From: Alphaproteobacteria bacterium
GTDB taxonomy: Bacteria; Pseudomonadota; Alphaproteobacteria; Micavibrionales; Micavibrionaceae
Reading direction: 5' to 3'
Assembly (NCBI GenBank): GCA_021775955.1
Contig: JAJFGU010000014.1
Location: forward strand, 159,010 to 223,009
DNA: 64,000 nucleotides
Made by a program: the position numbers and the translations under genes. How positions within the stretch are numbered: the first letter of the stretch is position 1; each line of letters starts with the position of its first letter. The notes beneath the pieces were generated by a model. That model saw only the letters and a program-made list of their open reading frames with translations. It did not search any database and had not been told where the DNA came from. Shown in pieces: positions 36,036 through 45,488 of this stretch.

Positions 36036-37301
36036 ATGAAAGCGAAAAGCGAGGGTTTTACCCTAATAGAGATGGCGCTTGTTATCATCATCAGTGGTTT
36101 GCTGCTGGCGGCGGGGTTGGAGTCGTACAAAGTCTATAATAACGACCAGGCGCGCAAGACGACCCTGGAAAATATCCAGACCGTCAACTCGGCTATCGCC
36201 CTTTTTCACGCAGTTTATGACCGTTACCCCTGCCCTGCGGATATAACGCTCCCTCTTGGTGATCCCGATTACGGCCGGGAAACCAATTGCGATCCCCGTC
36301 CGGTCAATCCGGTAGCGGGAACCTGCTTTGAAGGTGTATGCAGGGCCGACGGCCGTGATGCGGATAACGATGCTACAACTGAAGATACCATTCTTATCGG
36401 CGGCGTTCCGCTGGTTACGCTTCAGGATGCCGACCTTGTTCTTACCGGAATTCAAAATGTCTGGTTGGGCTTATCTTCGAGGGAGATCCTCGACGGCTAT
36501 GGTAGAAAATTGACTTATGCCGTAACGGAAAGGCTGGTGACGGAGCCAACTTTTAATGAAACTTTGGGTGCTATAAAGATTGAGGATGAATACGGCGAAA
36601 GCCTTGTTAACCCGGAAGGGTCCGTTCATTACGTGGTGGTATCTCACGGCGATAACGGCAGGGGAGCTTATAGTGAAGGTGGACAACTGGTCGGCAATGA
36701 TTGTACGGCTTCGGGACTTCCTTTGCCTTTGCCGGCGCCTCCTGGTCCGCCTGTAAGCTCAGGAAATACAATAGAGTACGAAAATTGTAACAATGATGAT
36801 TTGTTTGTTAGCGCGCTTAGAGCTACGGTCGAAGGAAACAGCTATAATGACGATATTGTCAATTTTCAGATGTTTGTAGGTAATGATTTATGGTCCTATG
36901 TCCCGGGAAACCCGGACGTTCCGGGCAGCATTTATAACTTAAACCCCGGAAATGTAGGCATTGGCGTAATTGACCCCGACAGCAAGCTTGAAGTGATAGG
37001 CGATATTCAGGCCGACGAAGTTCTTGCCGGGGAAATATGCGATTCAACAGGCAATGACTGTTTTCCATCTTCTATAATAGGCGGTACGGGAAACCCTGTT
37101 CAGGATACCGACCCTCTTACAGAAGAGCTTATCGGTAAAAAGGGAATGGAATGTGACGGAGCCAACAAAGCGATGACCGGTATCGCAAACGGCCGCCCGA
37201 TATGTGAATCGGTTCTTCCCGACACAATTATAGGCACATGTCCGCCAGGCAAATTCATGATCGGTGTTTCAAGTCTTGGAAACGTTGTTTGTGAAGAGTA
37301 A
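36036..37301 (+). CDS. Pseudopilin-like surface protein 3 (paralogue of the two before it)
   Basis: The 421 residues begin MKAKSEGFTLIEMALVIII with a canonical short leader, cleavage site G|FTLIE and hydrophobic helix, then DRYPCPADITLP as in protein 1. A NVGIGVIDPDSKLEVIGDI segment repeats the tail-fibre-like domain, and the end again has two modules, CDGANKAMTGIANGRPIC and CPPGKFMIGVSSLGNVVC. A proline-rich stretch (LPLPLPAPPGPP) sits in the middle. AAGAGAGAC lies upstream of the ATG as a weak ribosome binding site. The three genes form a tandem paralogous array whose products probably share an export machine and assembly. Confidence 0.78.
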   Translation: MKAKSEGFTLIEMALVIIISGLLLAAGLESYKVYNNDQARKTTLENIQTVNSAIALFHAVYDRYPCPADITLPLGDPDYGRETNCDPRPVNPVAGTCFEGVCRADGRDADNDATTEDTILIGGVPLVTLQDADLVLTGIQNVWLGLSSREILDGYGRKLTYAVTERLVTEPTFNETLGAIKIEDEYGESLVNPEGSVHYVVVSHGDNGRGAYSEGGQLVGNDCTASGLPLPLPAPPGPPVSSGNTIEYENCNNDDLFVSALRATVEGNSYNDDIVNFQMFVGNDLWSYVPGNPDVPGSIYNLNPGNVGIGVIDPDSKLEVIGDIQADEVLAGEICDSTGNDCFPSSIIGGTGNPVQDTDPLTEELIGKKGMECDGANKAMTGIANGRPICESVLPDTIIGTCPPGKFMIGVSSLGNVVCEE

Positions 37302-37312
37302 AGCTTATAAGT

Positions 37313-37822
37313 CTAGCCAATAACTTCAACGTCTATGGCTTCACGCCCTTTATCAACGGCTCGTAATGTTACCTTGACCCGCTGTCCGGCCTGAAGCTCT
37401 TCAATTTCAATCCTGTCGAGGCATGTTTTGTGAATGAAAACATCTTTCATGCCGTCATCAGGGATGATAAATCCGAAACCTTTGTCCGGTTTGTACCATT
37501 TGACGATACCACCCATGGTTATGGTCCCGTCTTCTTCATTGGTTTCCGGCATCGTGCTGACGGAACCTTTATCAATAATCTCGGTGACATCTTTAACCTG
37601 CTTGCCTTTCGGTCCGTCATAGACGGTGCACATGAGCACGGCGCCTTCGCCAATAGAATGCAGACCAGCTTCCTGCAAGGTTGTAATATGCAGGAAGGCA
37701 TCAAAACTTTCATCTTCAGGGACAACGAAACCAAAGCCCTTGGTGCCGTTAAACCATTTCAGATGCATTTTTGCTGGAACGAGCTCCTCCTCCTGGAGGG
37801 ACTCAGGGTTGGTATCAGGCAA
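37313..37822 (-). CDS. Cold-shock protein with two CSD domains
   Basis: The 169-residue protein contains two cold-shock domains in tandem: [19 protein letters not shown] in the first half and [19 protein letters not shown] in the second, each with RNP1-like KGFGF and a DxFxH RNP2 motif. Double-CSD proteins are typical of alphaproteobacteria and bind single-stranded nucleic acid. I give the TTG at 37822 as start (AAGAGG eight bases upstream). The ATG at 37768, just before the first domain, is an alternative with GGAGGAG a little far away. Confidence 0.85.
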   Translation of the reverse strand: MPDTNPESLQEEELVPAKMHLKWFNGTKGFGFVVPEDESFDAFLHITTLQEAGLHSIGEGAVLMCTVYDGPKGKQVKDVTEIIDKGSVSTMPETNEEDGTITMGGIVKWYKPDKGFGFIIPDDGMKDVFIHKTCLDRIEIEELQAGQRVKVTLRAVDKGREAIDVEVIG

Positions 37823-38050
37823 GACGAAAAACCTCTTACTAATTCTACTATAATTAAACTATTGAACTGAGACGCAGAGATACGCAGAGGAGTATTTACA
37901 CAACACTATATTGCCTTAAATGGTCCAATAAATCTAGTCGATTTTAAATAATGGAAAAAATTTAAATTTGACGGTAATATAATAAACATTAGGTATATCA
38001 AATATTTACTTTAAAAAACCAGATAACAGACACGAAGGCTAATAAATACC

Positions 38051-39730
38051 ATGCAAGACCCTGCATACTTATGGCTGCCAACATATCCTGATGATATCAG
38101 CTGGGATATGGACATACCGCAAAAACCGGTTTTTACCATATTGGATGAAACGGCGGCAAAATACCCGGAAAATGCCGCTTTCGATTTTCTCGGTAAGAAA
38201 TATAATTGGGGCGAAATTGGCGATCTGGTAAACCGCTTTGCAGTCGGCCTGCAATCTATGGGTGTCGGTAAGGGTGATAAGGTTGGTTTGTTTTTGCCCA
38301 ACTCTCCCTGTTTTCTGGTCTCTTATTATGCGGTCCTGAAAACCGGGGCCACAGTCGTTAATTTCAATCCACTTTACGCCGAAGCCGAGCTTAGCAATCA
38401 GATCGAAGACAGCGAAACCGATATCATGATCACCGTCGATATCACGATGCTCTATGAGAAGATGCATAAAATGCTCCATGGCACGCGGCTGGAAAAACTG
38501 ATTATTTGCCGCTTCACAGATATGTTGCCGTTTCCCAAAGATGTTTTGTTTAAGTTCGTAAAGCGCGGGGACGTGGCCAAAGTTGAGGCATCAAAGCGGG
38601 TTTTCTGGTTTGACGATCTCATCGACAATGACGGCAAGATCACGCCGCCTGACATTAACCCGGCCGAAGATATCGCGGTTTTACAATATACCGGCGGCAC
38701 GACGGGCGTTCCCAAAGGCGCGATGCTCACCCATTACAATATCTACGCCAATACGGTACAGAGCCTTGCCTGGTTCTCTGATATTAAACATGGAGAGCAG
38801 AAAATGCTGGGTGTTCTGCCGTTTTTTCATGTCTTTGCTATGATTGCCGTGATGAATTTAGGCGTGATGGCCGCGCTTGAAATTATTGCCCTGCCGCGTT
38901 TTGATCTCAAGGATTCGCTCAAGATTATCGATAAAAAGAAGCCGCATTTCTTTCCGGCAGTGCCGGCAATTTATAATGCAATTAACAATTCTGCCTTAAC
39001 GCGTAAATATGATTTGTCTTCGCTGGAATATTGTATTTCCGGCGGCGCGCCCTTGCCGGTCGAGGTTAAAAAAACCTTCGAGGATAAAACCGGTTGCATT
39101 GTGGTTGAAGGCTACGGCCTGACCGAGTCTTCTCCTGTTGCCTCGATCAATCCGATCCATGGCGACAATGTTGCCGGCTCGATCGGCCTGCCGGTGCCGG
39201 GAACGGTGATTGAAATTATTGATGCCGAGGACAAGCAAACGCCGATACCTCTGGGTGAGCGCGGTGAGCTTTGCATTCGTGGACCGCAGGTGATGAAAGG
39301 CTATTGGAACAAACCGGCGGAAACCGCCGAAGTCCTGAAGGGCGGCCGTTTGTATACCGGCGATATCGCAATCATGGATGAGCGTGGTTACGTGTATATT
39401 GTCGACCGGCTCAAGGATATGATCATCACCAACGGCTATAACGTTTACCCGCGTAATGTCGAGGAAGCGATTTATTTGCATCCCAATGTTGAGGAATGCA
39501 TTGTCGCCGGTCTGCCCGACAAGCAGCGCGGCGAAATCGTCAAGGCCTGGATCAAGCTTAAAGAGGGCCGGGAAATGACGCCGGAGGATTTGAAAGAATT
39601 CCTGAAGGATAAAATTTCACCGATGGAGCTTCCCAAACGCATCGAGTTCCGTGATGAAGACCTACCCAAAACCATGATCGGTAAACTTTCACGCAAGGAT
39701 GTGGTCGAGCAGGAATTGACGGATTCTTAG
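38051..39730 (+). CDS. fadD: Long-chain acyl-CoA ligase
   Basis: The 559-residue protein has the AMP-binding signature YTGGTTGVPKGAMLTH, a VEGYGLTESSPV adenylate loop, the YTGDIAIMDERGY motif and the C-terminal catalytic lysine region LPKTMIGKLSRK. It activates fatty acids to acyl-CoA via acyl-AMP for beta-oxidation or lipid synthesis. The match to long-chain FadD is good by motif and length, but chain-length specificity cannot be judged. The gap before the gene (37823-38050) holds divergent promoters and no other gene that I can see. Confidence 0.9.
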   Translation: MQDPAYLWLPTYPDDISWDMDIPQKPVFTILDETAAKYPENAAFDFLGKKYNWGEIGDLVNRFAVGLQSMGVGKGDKVGLFLPNSPCFLVSYYAVLKTGATVVNFNPLYAEAELSNQIEDSETDIMITVDITMLYEKMHKMLHGTRLEKLIICRFTDMLPFPKDVLFKFVKRGDVAKVEASKRVFWFDDLIDNDGKITPPDINPAEDIAVLQYTGGTTGVPKGAMLTHYNIYANTVQSLAWFSDIKHGEQKMLGVLPFFHVFAMIAVMNLGVMAALEIIALPRFDLKDSLKIIDKKKPHFFPAVPAIYNAINNSALTRKYDLSSLEYCISGGAPLPVEVKKTFEDKTGCIVVEGYGLTESSPVASINPIHGDNVAGSIGLPVPGTVIEIIDAEDKQTPIPLGERGELCIRGPQVMKGYWNKPAETAEVLKGGRLYTGDIAIMDERGYVYIVDRLKDMIITNGYNVYPRNVEEAIYLHPNVEECIVAGLPDKQRGEIVKAWIKLKEGREMTPEDLKEFLKDKISPMELPKRIEFRDEDLPKTMIGKLSRKDVVEQELTDS

Positions 39731-40641
39731 CCCCGCGAGTCTATCTGATCCGAATATTTCTTAAACGCGGCGATCCCGAGCACCCAGGGAATTTCAGCCA
39801 AGGCGCAAAACAAAACCGTTAGCGGTGAAAAATAAAGCAGGGAAATCCCGGCAGCCAGCGCAATATTGCTAGTACCGGAACAGACGGCATAAGTTTTCTT
39901 TTCCTTTAAATCCATCGGCGCCGCATAAAGCCAGCCAATCACATAAAACAGGGCATAAAGAATGCACCCCAGAACAATCGTCAGAATAACCACCCCAAAA
40001 TATTCAAAGAAATAATGCTTTTGCAACGCAATCAGAACAGCAATACCGAGCCCGGTTAAGAAAATCGAATAAAACTGCGTTTCTTTTTCAACCCAGGCTC
40101 TCACTTTTTTTACTTTTCCTGCAATGCCGAAGTAAAGAGAAGCCGGGATAAAAATCGTGAAAGATAAAACCATCAACATATGAAGCGGGCTGATATCAAT
40201 GCTCTGCCCGGCGACAAGCTGGATCATGAACGGCAGGGCAAAGGGGGTAATGGCGCTGGTGGTAATGGTGGCGGAGAGCGCAAAGGACGCATTGCCGCCG
40301 ACAATATTGGAAATTGCGGCGGAGGTAACGCCGACGGGCATCATAGCCACAAGAAACATTGCCAGCGCGTAATCCGGAACGGTAAACAATGCGCCATAAT
40401 AAACCACGACAGGAAACGCAACAAAACGCACAATGTAGAAAATGAGCGCCGCTTTCTTATCGATATGCTTAATGTCCTGCACAGAAACTTTGGAGCAGGA
40501 AAAAAAGATAATGCAGGCAACAAAAACCATGATCAAATAATCAGGTGCTTTTTCCAGGCCAGGAACAAACAACCCGGCAAGAAGGCCGATCAGCGTTACG
40601 ATGTTAAAATTATTTTCGATGAAGGATTTAACGCTACCCAC
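39727..40641 (-). CDS. SBF-family (bile acid:sodium symporter-like) transporter
   Basis: The protein of about 304 residues has nine to ten hydrophobic helices and the segments MMPVGVTSAAISNIVGGNAS and GTSNIALAAGISLLYFSP, matching the SBF/BASS fold, where helix-breaking motifs form the sodium and substrate sites. Substrate is not predictable. The likely start is the GTG at 40641, which overlaps the pheT stop region and has GCGGAAC upstream; a TTG at 40668 would extend it by nine residues. It sits at the downstream end of the pheS-GNAT-pheT group. Confidence 0.8.
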   Translation of the reverse strand: MGSVKSFIENNFNIVTLIGLLAGLFVPGLEKAPDYLIMVFVACIIFFSCSKVSVQDIKHIDKKAALIFYIVRFVAFPVVVYYGALFTVPDYALAMFLVAMMPVGVTSAAISNIVGGNASFALSATITTSAITPFALPFMIQLVAGQSIDISPLHMLMVLSFTIFIPASLYFGIAGKVKKVRAWVEKETQFYSIFLTGLGIAVLIALQKHYFFEYFGVVILTIVLGCILYALFYVIGWLYAAPMDLKEKKTYAVCSGTSNIALAAGISLLYFSPLTVLFCALAEIPWVLGIAAFKKYSDQIDSRG

Positions 40642-43027
40642 GCAAGGTTCCGCCGGTTTTACTGGCAACGTTATCGGTTATTTTTTGCGCCAGCGCCTCA
40701 AGTTCCTCATCAGTCAGGGTTTTATCGGCTGGCTGGATCATCACATTCAGCGCGACGGATTTTTTGCCATCCTCAACGCCCTTGCCGGTATAAATGTCGA
40801 ACACGCTCGCATCGGTGATGAGGTTTTTATCGGCGCCTTTCGCCGCACGGATCATATCCGACGCGCCCACATCCTGATCAACCAGGAACGCAAAATCGCG
40901 GGAAACCGCCTGTAGCGGCGGCAATTCAAGAAGTTTCTTCGCTGTCCCTTTTTTGCGCGCCTCGGGAATATTTTGCAAATACACCTCAAACCCGACGACA
41001 GGGGTTTTAATATCCATGTCTTCCAGAACCGCCGGGTGAATTTCGCCGAACTGCGCCAGAACATTGGGGCCGAGCTTTAAGGTGCCTGAGCGTCCGGGAT
41101 GATAATAATCGGGTGCATCGCGGCTAACCTGCAGGCTGGCAGAGGGCGCACCGCAGCTTTCCAGCACCGCCATCGCATCGGCCTTGGCATCAAACGCATT
41201 GACCTCACGATTGGCATCGCTATCGGTCCAGTGTCTATCTGCATAAGCGCCGGCGCGGATACCGGCGGCAACAAATTGCTGGCCGTCCGGTTTGACGCTT
41301 TGGAATTGCGGGCCGACCTCGCACAACGCAACATCGGAAAAGCCGCGATCGTGATTGCGCCCCGCCGCTTCTATGAGGTTGGGCAAAAGAGACGGCCGCA
41401 TCTGGTCCAGCTCCGAGCTGATTGGATTGGTTAATGTTAGTGCGTTGTCATTGCTGCCAAATTGACCCGCCAGATCCTTGCTCATAAACGACCAGGTGAC
41501 ACATTCATCCAGTCCGCGCGCCGCCAGACTTGTGCGTGCCTTGCGGGTGCGGGTGAGGTTTTGCGTCTCGGCAGAGTGGCGGATGGCATCATCCGGGCGC
41601 ACGGAAACCGGCGGGATATGATCATAGCCGATGATACGGATAATTTCTTCAACCAGATCAGGTTTGCCCTGTACATCCCCACGCCAGGGCGGCGGGGTGA
41701 CTTTATAAGGCCCTTTGCCTTTCACTTCAAAGCCGAGAGACGCAAAAATCTCGAGCTGTTTTTCTTCCGGAACGTCAAATCCCGCGAGCTTTTCAACAAA
41801 ATCCGGGTCGTGCTCAATCTCGCGTTTCCAGTCCGGCATTTTTCCGGCGGTAACGGTTTCGCTGACCTCTCCACCGCACAGCTCCACAATCAAACGTGTC
41901 GCCATTTCCATACCGGTCGTGGTGAATTCCGGGTCAATGCCGCGTTCAAACCTGTACCTCGCATCACTTTCGATCTGCATATCGCGCCCGGTGCGGGCGA
42001 TGCGCATCGGATTGAAATACGCCGCCTCAACAAATACATTCACCGTATCTTCGGTGCAGCCCGTCGGTACGCCACCGACGATTCCGCCAAAAGCCAGTAA
42101 TCCGCTATCGTCACAAATGCCGACCGCGCCGGCTTCACTGGTATAGGTTTTGTCATTGAGCGCTTCGATCTTTTCGCCCTTTTTGGTTTCACGCACGGTG
42201 ATATTTCCCTTGAGATTATCGGCATCAAACACGTGCAGCGGGCGGCACTGATCGATGTTCATGAGATTGGTAATATCCACCAGCGCCGAAATCGGGCGCA
42301 AGCCGATGGAGGTCAGCATTTGTTGCAGCCAGTCCGGCGAGGGGCCGTTTTTCACATTTTTGATCATGCGCCCAATAAAAAGCGGACAGCCGTCTTTATC
42401 TTCGATCTTCACATCAACCGGACATTTCCCTTTGCCTTTGACGGCGCTTTCATCCTGATCTATCAGCGTGCCCAGACCGCTAGCGGCCAGATCGCGGGCA
42501 ATGCCGCGCACCCCGGCGCAATCCACCCGGTTGGGCGTGAGGGCAATATCAATCAGCGGATCGCCGAGGCCAAACACATTGGCAAACGGCGTACCGATCT
42601 CAAGAGCCTCATCGACCTCGATAATGCCTTCATGCTCATCGGATAATCCCATCTCGCGTTCGGACACCAGCATGCCGCAGGATTCCACGCCGCGAATAAC
42701 GCCCTTTTTCAAAGTCATATCGCTGCCGGGAATGTAGGAGCCTTCCGGCGCAAAAATCCCTTTCATACCGGTGCGCGCATTGGGCGCGCCGCATACCACC
42801 TGCAGCGTGCCGTGATCTTTCGTCTTGACGGTGCAGACCTTTAATTTATCGGCATCGGGGTGTTTTTCGGCCGCTTCGACATGGGCCACGGTAAAGGGCG
42901 CAAACAGCGCAGCGCGGTCTTCAAGCCCTTCCAGCTCCAGACCAATAGCGGTAAGTTTGTCGCAAATCTCTTCGAGGCTGGCATCTGTGTCCAAATGCCG
43001 TTTGAGCCAGCTTAATGTGAATTTCAT
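40634..43027 (-). CDS. pheT: Phenylalanine-tRNA ligase beta subunit
   Basis: The 797-residue protein has the N-terminal tRNA-binding (EMAP-like) domain with HPDADKLKVCTV, a B3/B4 editing domain, a B5 domain, the catalytic-like core with FERGIDPEF, and a C-terminal anticodon-binding FDX domain (LPPLQAVSRDFAFLVD). It forms an alpha2-beta2 tetramer with PheS to charge tRNA-Phe and edits mischarged Tyr. It is separated from pheS by an acetyltransferase gene. Confidence 0.96.
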   Translation of the reverse strand: MKFTLSWLKRHLDTDASLEEICDKLTAIGLELEGLEDRAALFAPFTVAHVEAAEKHPDADKLKVCTVKTKDHGTLQVVCGAPNARTGMKGIFAPEGSYIPGSDMTLKKGVIRGVESCGMLVSEREMGLSDEHEGIIEVDEALEIGTPFANVFGLGDPLIDIALTPNRVDCAGVRGIARDLAASGLGTLIDQDESAVKGKGKCPVDVKIEDKDGCPLFIGRMIKNVKNGPSPDWLQQMLTSIGLRPISALVDITNLMNIDQCRPLHVFDADNLKGNITVRETKKGEKIEALNDKTYTSEAGAVGICDDSGLLAFGGIVGGVPTGCTEDTVNVFVEAAYFNPMRIARTGRDMQIESDARYRFERGIDPEFTTTGMEMATRLIVELCGGEVSETVTAGKMPDWKREIEHDPDFVEKLAGFDVPEEKQLEIFASLGFEVKGKGPYKVTPPPWRGDVQGKPDLVEEIIRIIGYDHIPPVSVRPDDAIRHSAETQNLTRTRKARTSLAARGLDECVTWSFMSKDLAGQFGSNDNALTLTNPISSELDQMRPSLLPNLIEAAGRNHDRGFSDVALCEVGPQFQSVKPDGQQFVAAGIRAGAYADRHWTDSDANREVNAFDAKADAMAVLESCGAPSASLQVSRDAPDYYHPGRSGTLKLGPNVLAQFGEIHPAVLEDMDIKTPVVGFEVYLQNIPEARKKGTAKKLLELPPLQAVSRDFAFLVDQDVGASDMIRAAKGADKNLITDASVFDIYTGKGVEDGKKSVALNVMIQPADKTLTDEELEALAQKITDNVASKTGGTLRG

Positions 43028-43036
43028 GCTTAATCC

Positions 43037-43477
43037 TTAATTCAACGGCATTACATGTAGCGTAAAATCGAGCTTGACGCCAATATTTTTGTAAAGGGTT
43101 TGCGCCGCTTCATTGCCGGTTTCAGCCAGCCAGTAGATACGCCCCCATTTTTCCTGCCTGCCGATTTTGGCCAGTTCTTCAATCAGCGCTTTGGCAATGC
43201 CCTGGCGGCGCAACGCGGGATCGGTATAGACATCCTGCATATAACAGATCGGGGCGATACTGCCGGTTGTCGGGTGAATGACGTAATGGACAAACCCTGC
43301 GAGCGTTCCGTCCTTCAATGCGCACAGGCCGTGAACGGGATAATCCGGATCGATCAACCGTGACCAGGTTTCGGTGGTGACTTCTTCATTGCGCACACCA
43401 AGATTATTGTCATCCCAAAACGGCAGCCATGCGGGGAAATCATTTTGCTCCAGCGGGCGTATTTCAAGCTTGCTCAT
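43037..43477 (-). CDS. GNAT family N-acetyltransferase between pheS and pheT
   Basis: The 146-residue protein has the GNAT acetyl-CoA site [22 protein letters not shown] and a [18 protein letters not shown] segment, both normal for GCN5-related acetyltransferases. The substrate is unknown; family members acetylate amines, peptides or ribosomal proteins. Its ATG overlaps the pheS stop by four bases and it ends nine bases before pheT starts, so it is embedded in the pheST operon. In most bacteria pheS and pheT are adjacent, so this is a lineage-specific insertion. Confidence 0.85.
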   Translation of the reverse strand: MSKLEIRPLEQNDFPAWLPFWDDNNLGVRNEEVTTETWSRLIDPDYPVHGLCALKDGTLAGFVHYVIHPTTGSIAPICYMQDVYTDPALRRQGIAKALIEELAKIGRQEKWGRIYWLAETGNEAAQTLYKNIGVKLDFTLHVMPLN

Positions 43478-44556
43478 GATCCGGTGGCGGCGTTGGGACG
43501 CTCAAGCGGGTCGAAGCCATAATGACTGAGCCAGCGCGTATCAGACTCAAAGAAGGTGCGCAAATCGGGAATGCCGTATTTCAGCATGGCAAGGCGGTCG
43601 ACTCCCATACCGGCGGCAAAGCCTTGATATTCATCGGGGTCGATACCGCAGTTTTTCAGCACATTCGGATGGACCATGCCGCAACCCAATATCTCCAGCC
43701 AATCATCACCGGCACCGATTTTGAGGCCGCCACCTTTACGCGAACAACCAATATCCATTTCCGCGCCGGGTTCAACAAATGGGAAGAAGCTGGGACGGAA
43801 ACGTACAGGCAGGTCGTCAATTTCAAAAAAGGCGCGGACAAAATCCATCAAACAGCCTTTCAGATGGCCCATATGAGATTTCTTATCGACCAGCAAAATC
43901 TCGAACTGGTGAAACATCGGCGTGTGGGTCATATCGCTGTCGGCGCGGTAACAGCGACCCATATACATTACTTTCAAGGGCGGCTTGCGCTTTTTCATGG
44001 TATGAATCTGAACGGCGGATGTGTGGGTGCGCAAAAGCTTTCTTGCCTCTTCGCCTTTTTCGTCAGGGTCGTCGGGCAGATAGAAGGTGTCATGTTCTTC
44101 GCGCGCCGGATGGCCGATGGGGAAATTCAGCGCGGTAAAATCGTGATATTCATCTTCGATATCCGGGCCTTCAACCACCTCAAATCCCATATCGGCGAAA
44201 ATGGTGACCAGCTCATCCATGGTCTGGCTAATCGGGTGGATGTGACCTTTTCGCTGCTGCTGTGGCGACAAGGTGACGTCGATAGTCTCCGTTGCCAGCC
44301 GTCCGGCCATTTCCTGTTTGCGCAGCGCGCTTTCCTGTTTGGCGATCAGCGCGGCGATTTCGTCCTTGAGGGCGTTCAAAGCCTGACCTGTTGTTTTGCG
44401 CTCTTCCGGGTCCATGCCGCCCAGGGTTTTCATCAAATCGGTGATCCGGCCCTTCTTGCCCAAAGCTGTGACGCGGGCTTGCTCCAGCGATTGCAGATTA
44501 TTGGCTGCTTCGACCATGGAGGTGAGTTCGGATTTTAAGCTTGCGATATCAGTCAT
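43474..44556 (-). CDS. pheS: Phenylalanine-tRNA ligase alpha subunit
   Basis: The 360-residue protein has an N-terminal coiled coil (about residues 1-85), then class II synthetase motifs: [11 protein letters not shown] (motif 1 region), [20 protein letters not shown] (motif 2) and [18 protein letters not shown] (motif 3). It forms the catalytic subunit of PheRS. It overlaps the acetyltransferase gene by four bases. Upstream (right) a repeat-containing gap precedes two hypothetical genes and then rplT. Confidence 0.96.
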   Translation of the reverse strand: MTDIASLKSELTSMVEAANNLQSLEQARVTALGKKGRITDLMKTLGGMDPEERKTTGQALNALKDEIAALIAKQESALRKQEMAGRLATETIDVTLSPQQQRKGHIHPISQTMDELVTIFADMGFEVVEGPDIEDEYHDFTALNFPIGHPAREEHDTFYLPDDPDEKGEEARKLLRTHTSAVQIHTMKKRKPPLKVMYMGRCYRADSDMTHTPMFHQFEILLVDKKSHMGHLKGCLMDFVRAFFEIDDLPVRFRPSFFPFVEPGAEMDIGCSRKGGGLKIGAGDDWLEILGCGMVHPNVLKNCGIDPDEYQGFAAGMGVDRLAMLKYGIPDLRTFFESDTRWLSHYGFDPLERPNAATGS

Positions 44557-44602
44557 AACCCAGCGTTTTTAGCATTATGTGCAGGGGATACCAAGGATTT
44601 TC

Positions 44603-44692
44603 CTTTAATAGTTCGTTGGTCGATTTTTTTTGTGAAATTTATATCTATCTGATTTTCCTTTCTTTTTATTTCGGCTTTAATAGTCCGTTGGT
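44603..44692. repeat. Pair of 18-base near-identical direct repeats upstream of pheS
   Basis: CTTTAATAGTTCGTTGGT (44603-44620) recurs as CTTTAATAGTCCGTTGGT (44675-44692), one mismatch, 72 bases apart. They lie in the 366-base gap between pheS and a hypothetical gene. A short frame on the minus strand runs through them but has no recognisable product. Confidence 0.6.
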
Positions 44693-44782
44693 TTGCCATT
44701 ATGTCCAGTCCTTCAGTTTGAATTGCAGGAATCGTGTTTTCATATTTTTTTGACCGCCAAGGCACCAAGAAATAATATATGG

Positions 44783-44851
44783 TGTCATCCCTGCGCAGGC
44801 AGGGATCGGGTTGCTTTAATCCACTCGATTCCTGCCTGCGCAGGGATGACA
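44783..44851. repeat. Perfect 21-bp inverted repeat ending in GTCATCCC
   Basis: The arms at 44783-44803 and 44831-44851 are exact reverse complements. The left arm starts TGTCATCCCTGCGCAGGC, and the spacer is 27 bases. The transcript would form a long hairpin. The end sequence GTCATCCC matches the ends of a second palindromic element at 46707-46838, so this looks like one member of a dispersed intergenic repeat family. Confidence 0.75.
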
Positions 44852-44922
44852 ATTCGGGGAGGTTTTTGCAGGCCTTTTTCATGCCAGCATTATAGGAAAA
44901 TTATCCTTGATTGTCAAGAAAT

Positions 44923-45420
44923 TTAAGCCGCTTCCAGCGTGGCTTGCGGCCAGTTATTAGCGGTTCTTCCGTACATTTTCTTGGGAGGGTTTCCGTCAAG
45001 GATGCTCTGTGCGGATTTTTCGATATGTCTCACCGCGCTGTTAAAAATTTGAATGTAGTTGCTATCTTTTGAAAATTTCCATCCAGCGTTTGCTTTTATT
45101 TTGCCAGAGGGATAGCAGTCTCCTTCTTTGAAAGGAGCGCTCTTGCCTTCTTTGGCTCTAAGATAGGTAGTTACTCTAATATCGCTTTTCCAGGATCCTA
45201 TTTTTTCAAAATGTTCCTTGTTAATAACGCCCGCTCTATGGGCACGGTCGATGAGTTTTTGACATGATGTGTGTAAGGCAAGGACACCATCATGAACGGC
45301 TTGCTCACTCTTCCATGTGCCCGGTAGCTCAGCGATATCTTTTAGTTGCTTGCGGCAGGCCGTAATAAGCAATTTTAAAGCCCGGGGTTTAACGGTTTTT
45401 TGTTGGGTGTTTTTAGCCAT
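44923..45420 (-). CDS. Hypothetical protein between rplT and pheS
   Basis: Not recognised. From the ATG at 45420 (GGAG seven bases upstream) it has 165 residues, is basic, helical and without membrane segments. It contains IKANAGWKFSKDSNYIQIFNSAVRHIEKS in two adjoining pieces, which loosely resembles a segment of the neighbouring hypothetical protein. The start could also be two codons upstream. No family assigned. Confidence 0.5.
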   Translation of the reverse strand: MAKNTQQKTVKPRALKLLITACRKQLKDIAELPGTWKSEQAVHDGVLALHTSCQKLIDRAHRAGVINKEHFEKIGSWKSDIRVTTYLRAKEGKSAPFKEGDCYPSGKIKANAGWKFSKDSNYIQIFNSAVRHIEKSAQSILDGNPPKKMYGRTANNWPQATLEAA

Positions 45421-45488
45421 AGCCATTCTCCATTTTTTCGGAAAATAACACATACATAAAGGCTATGTCAATAAAAAATTGCATATAT

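Noticed and set aside
43522..44538. Long + strand open frame of 338 codons
   Set aside because: It is the complement of pheS, which has all synthetase motifs; codon pattern explains the long antisense frame.
44553..44882. Minus-strand open frame of 109 codons upstream of pheS, overlapping it by four bases
   Set aside because: It runs through the 21-bp palindromic repeat and the direct repeats, and its sequence is made of repeat translation; no ribosome binding site or family sequence.
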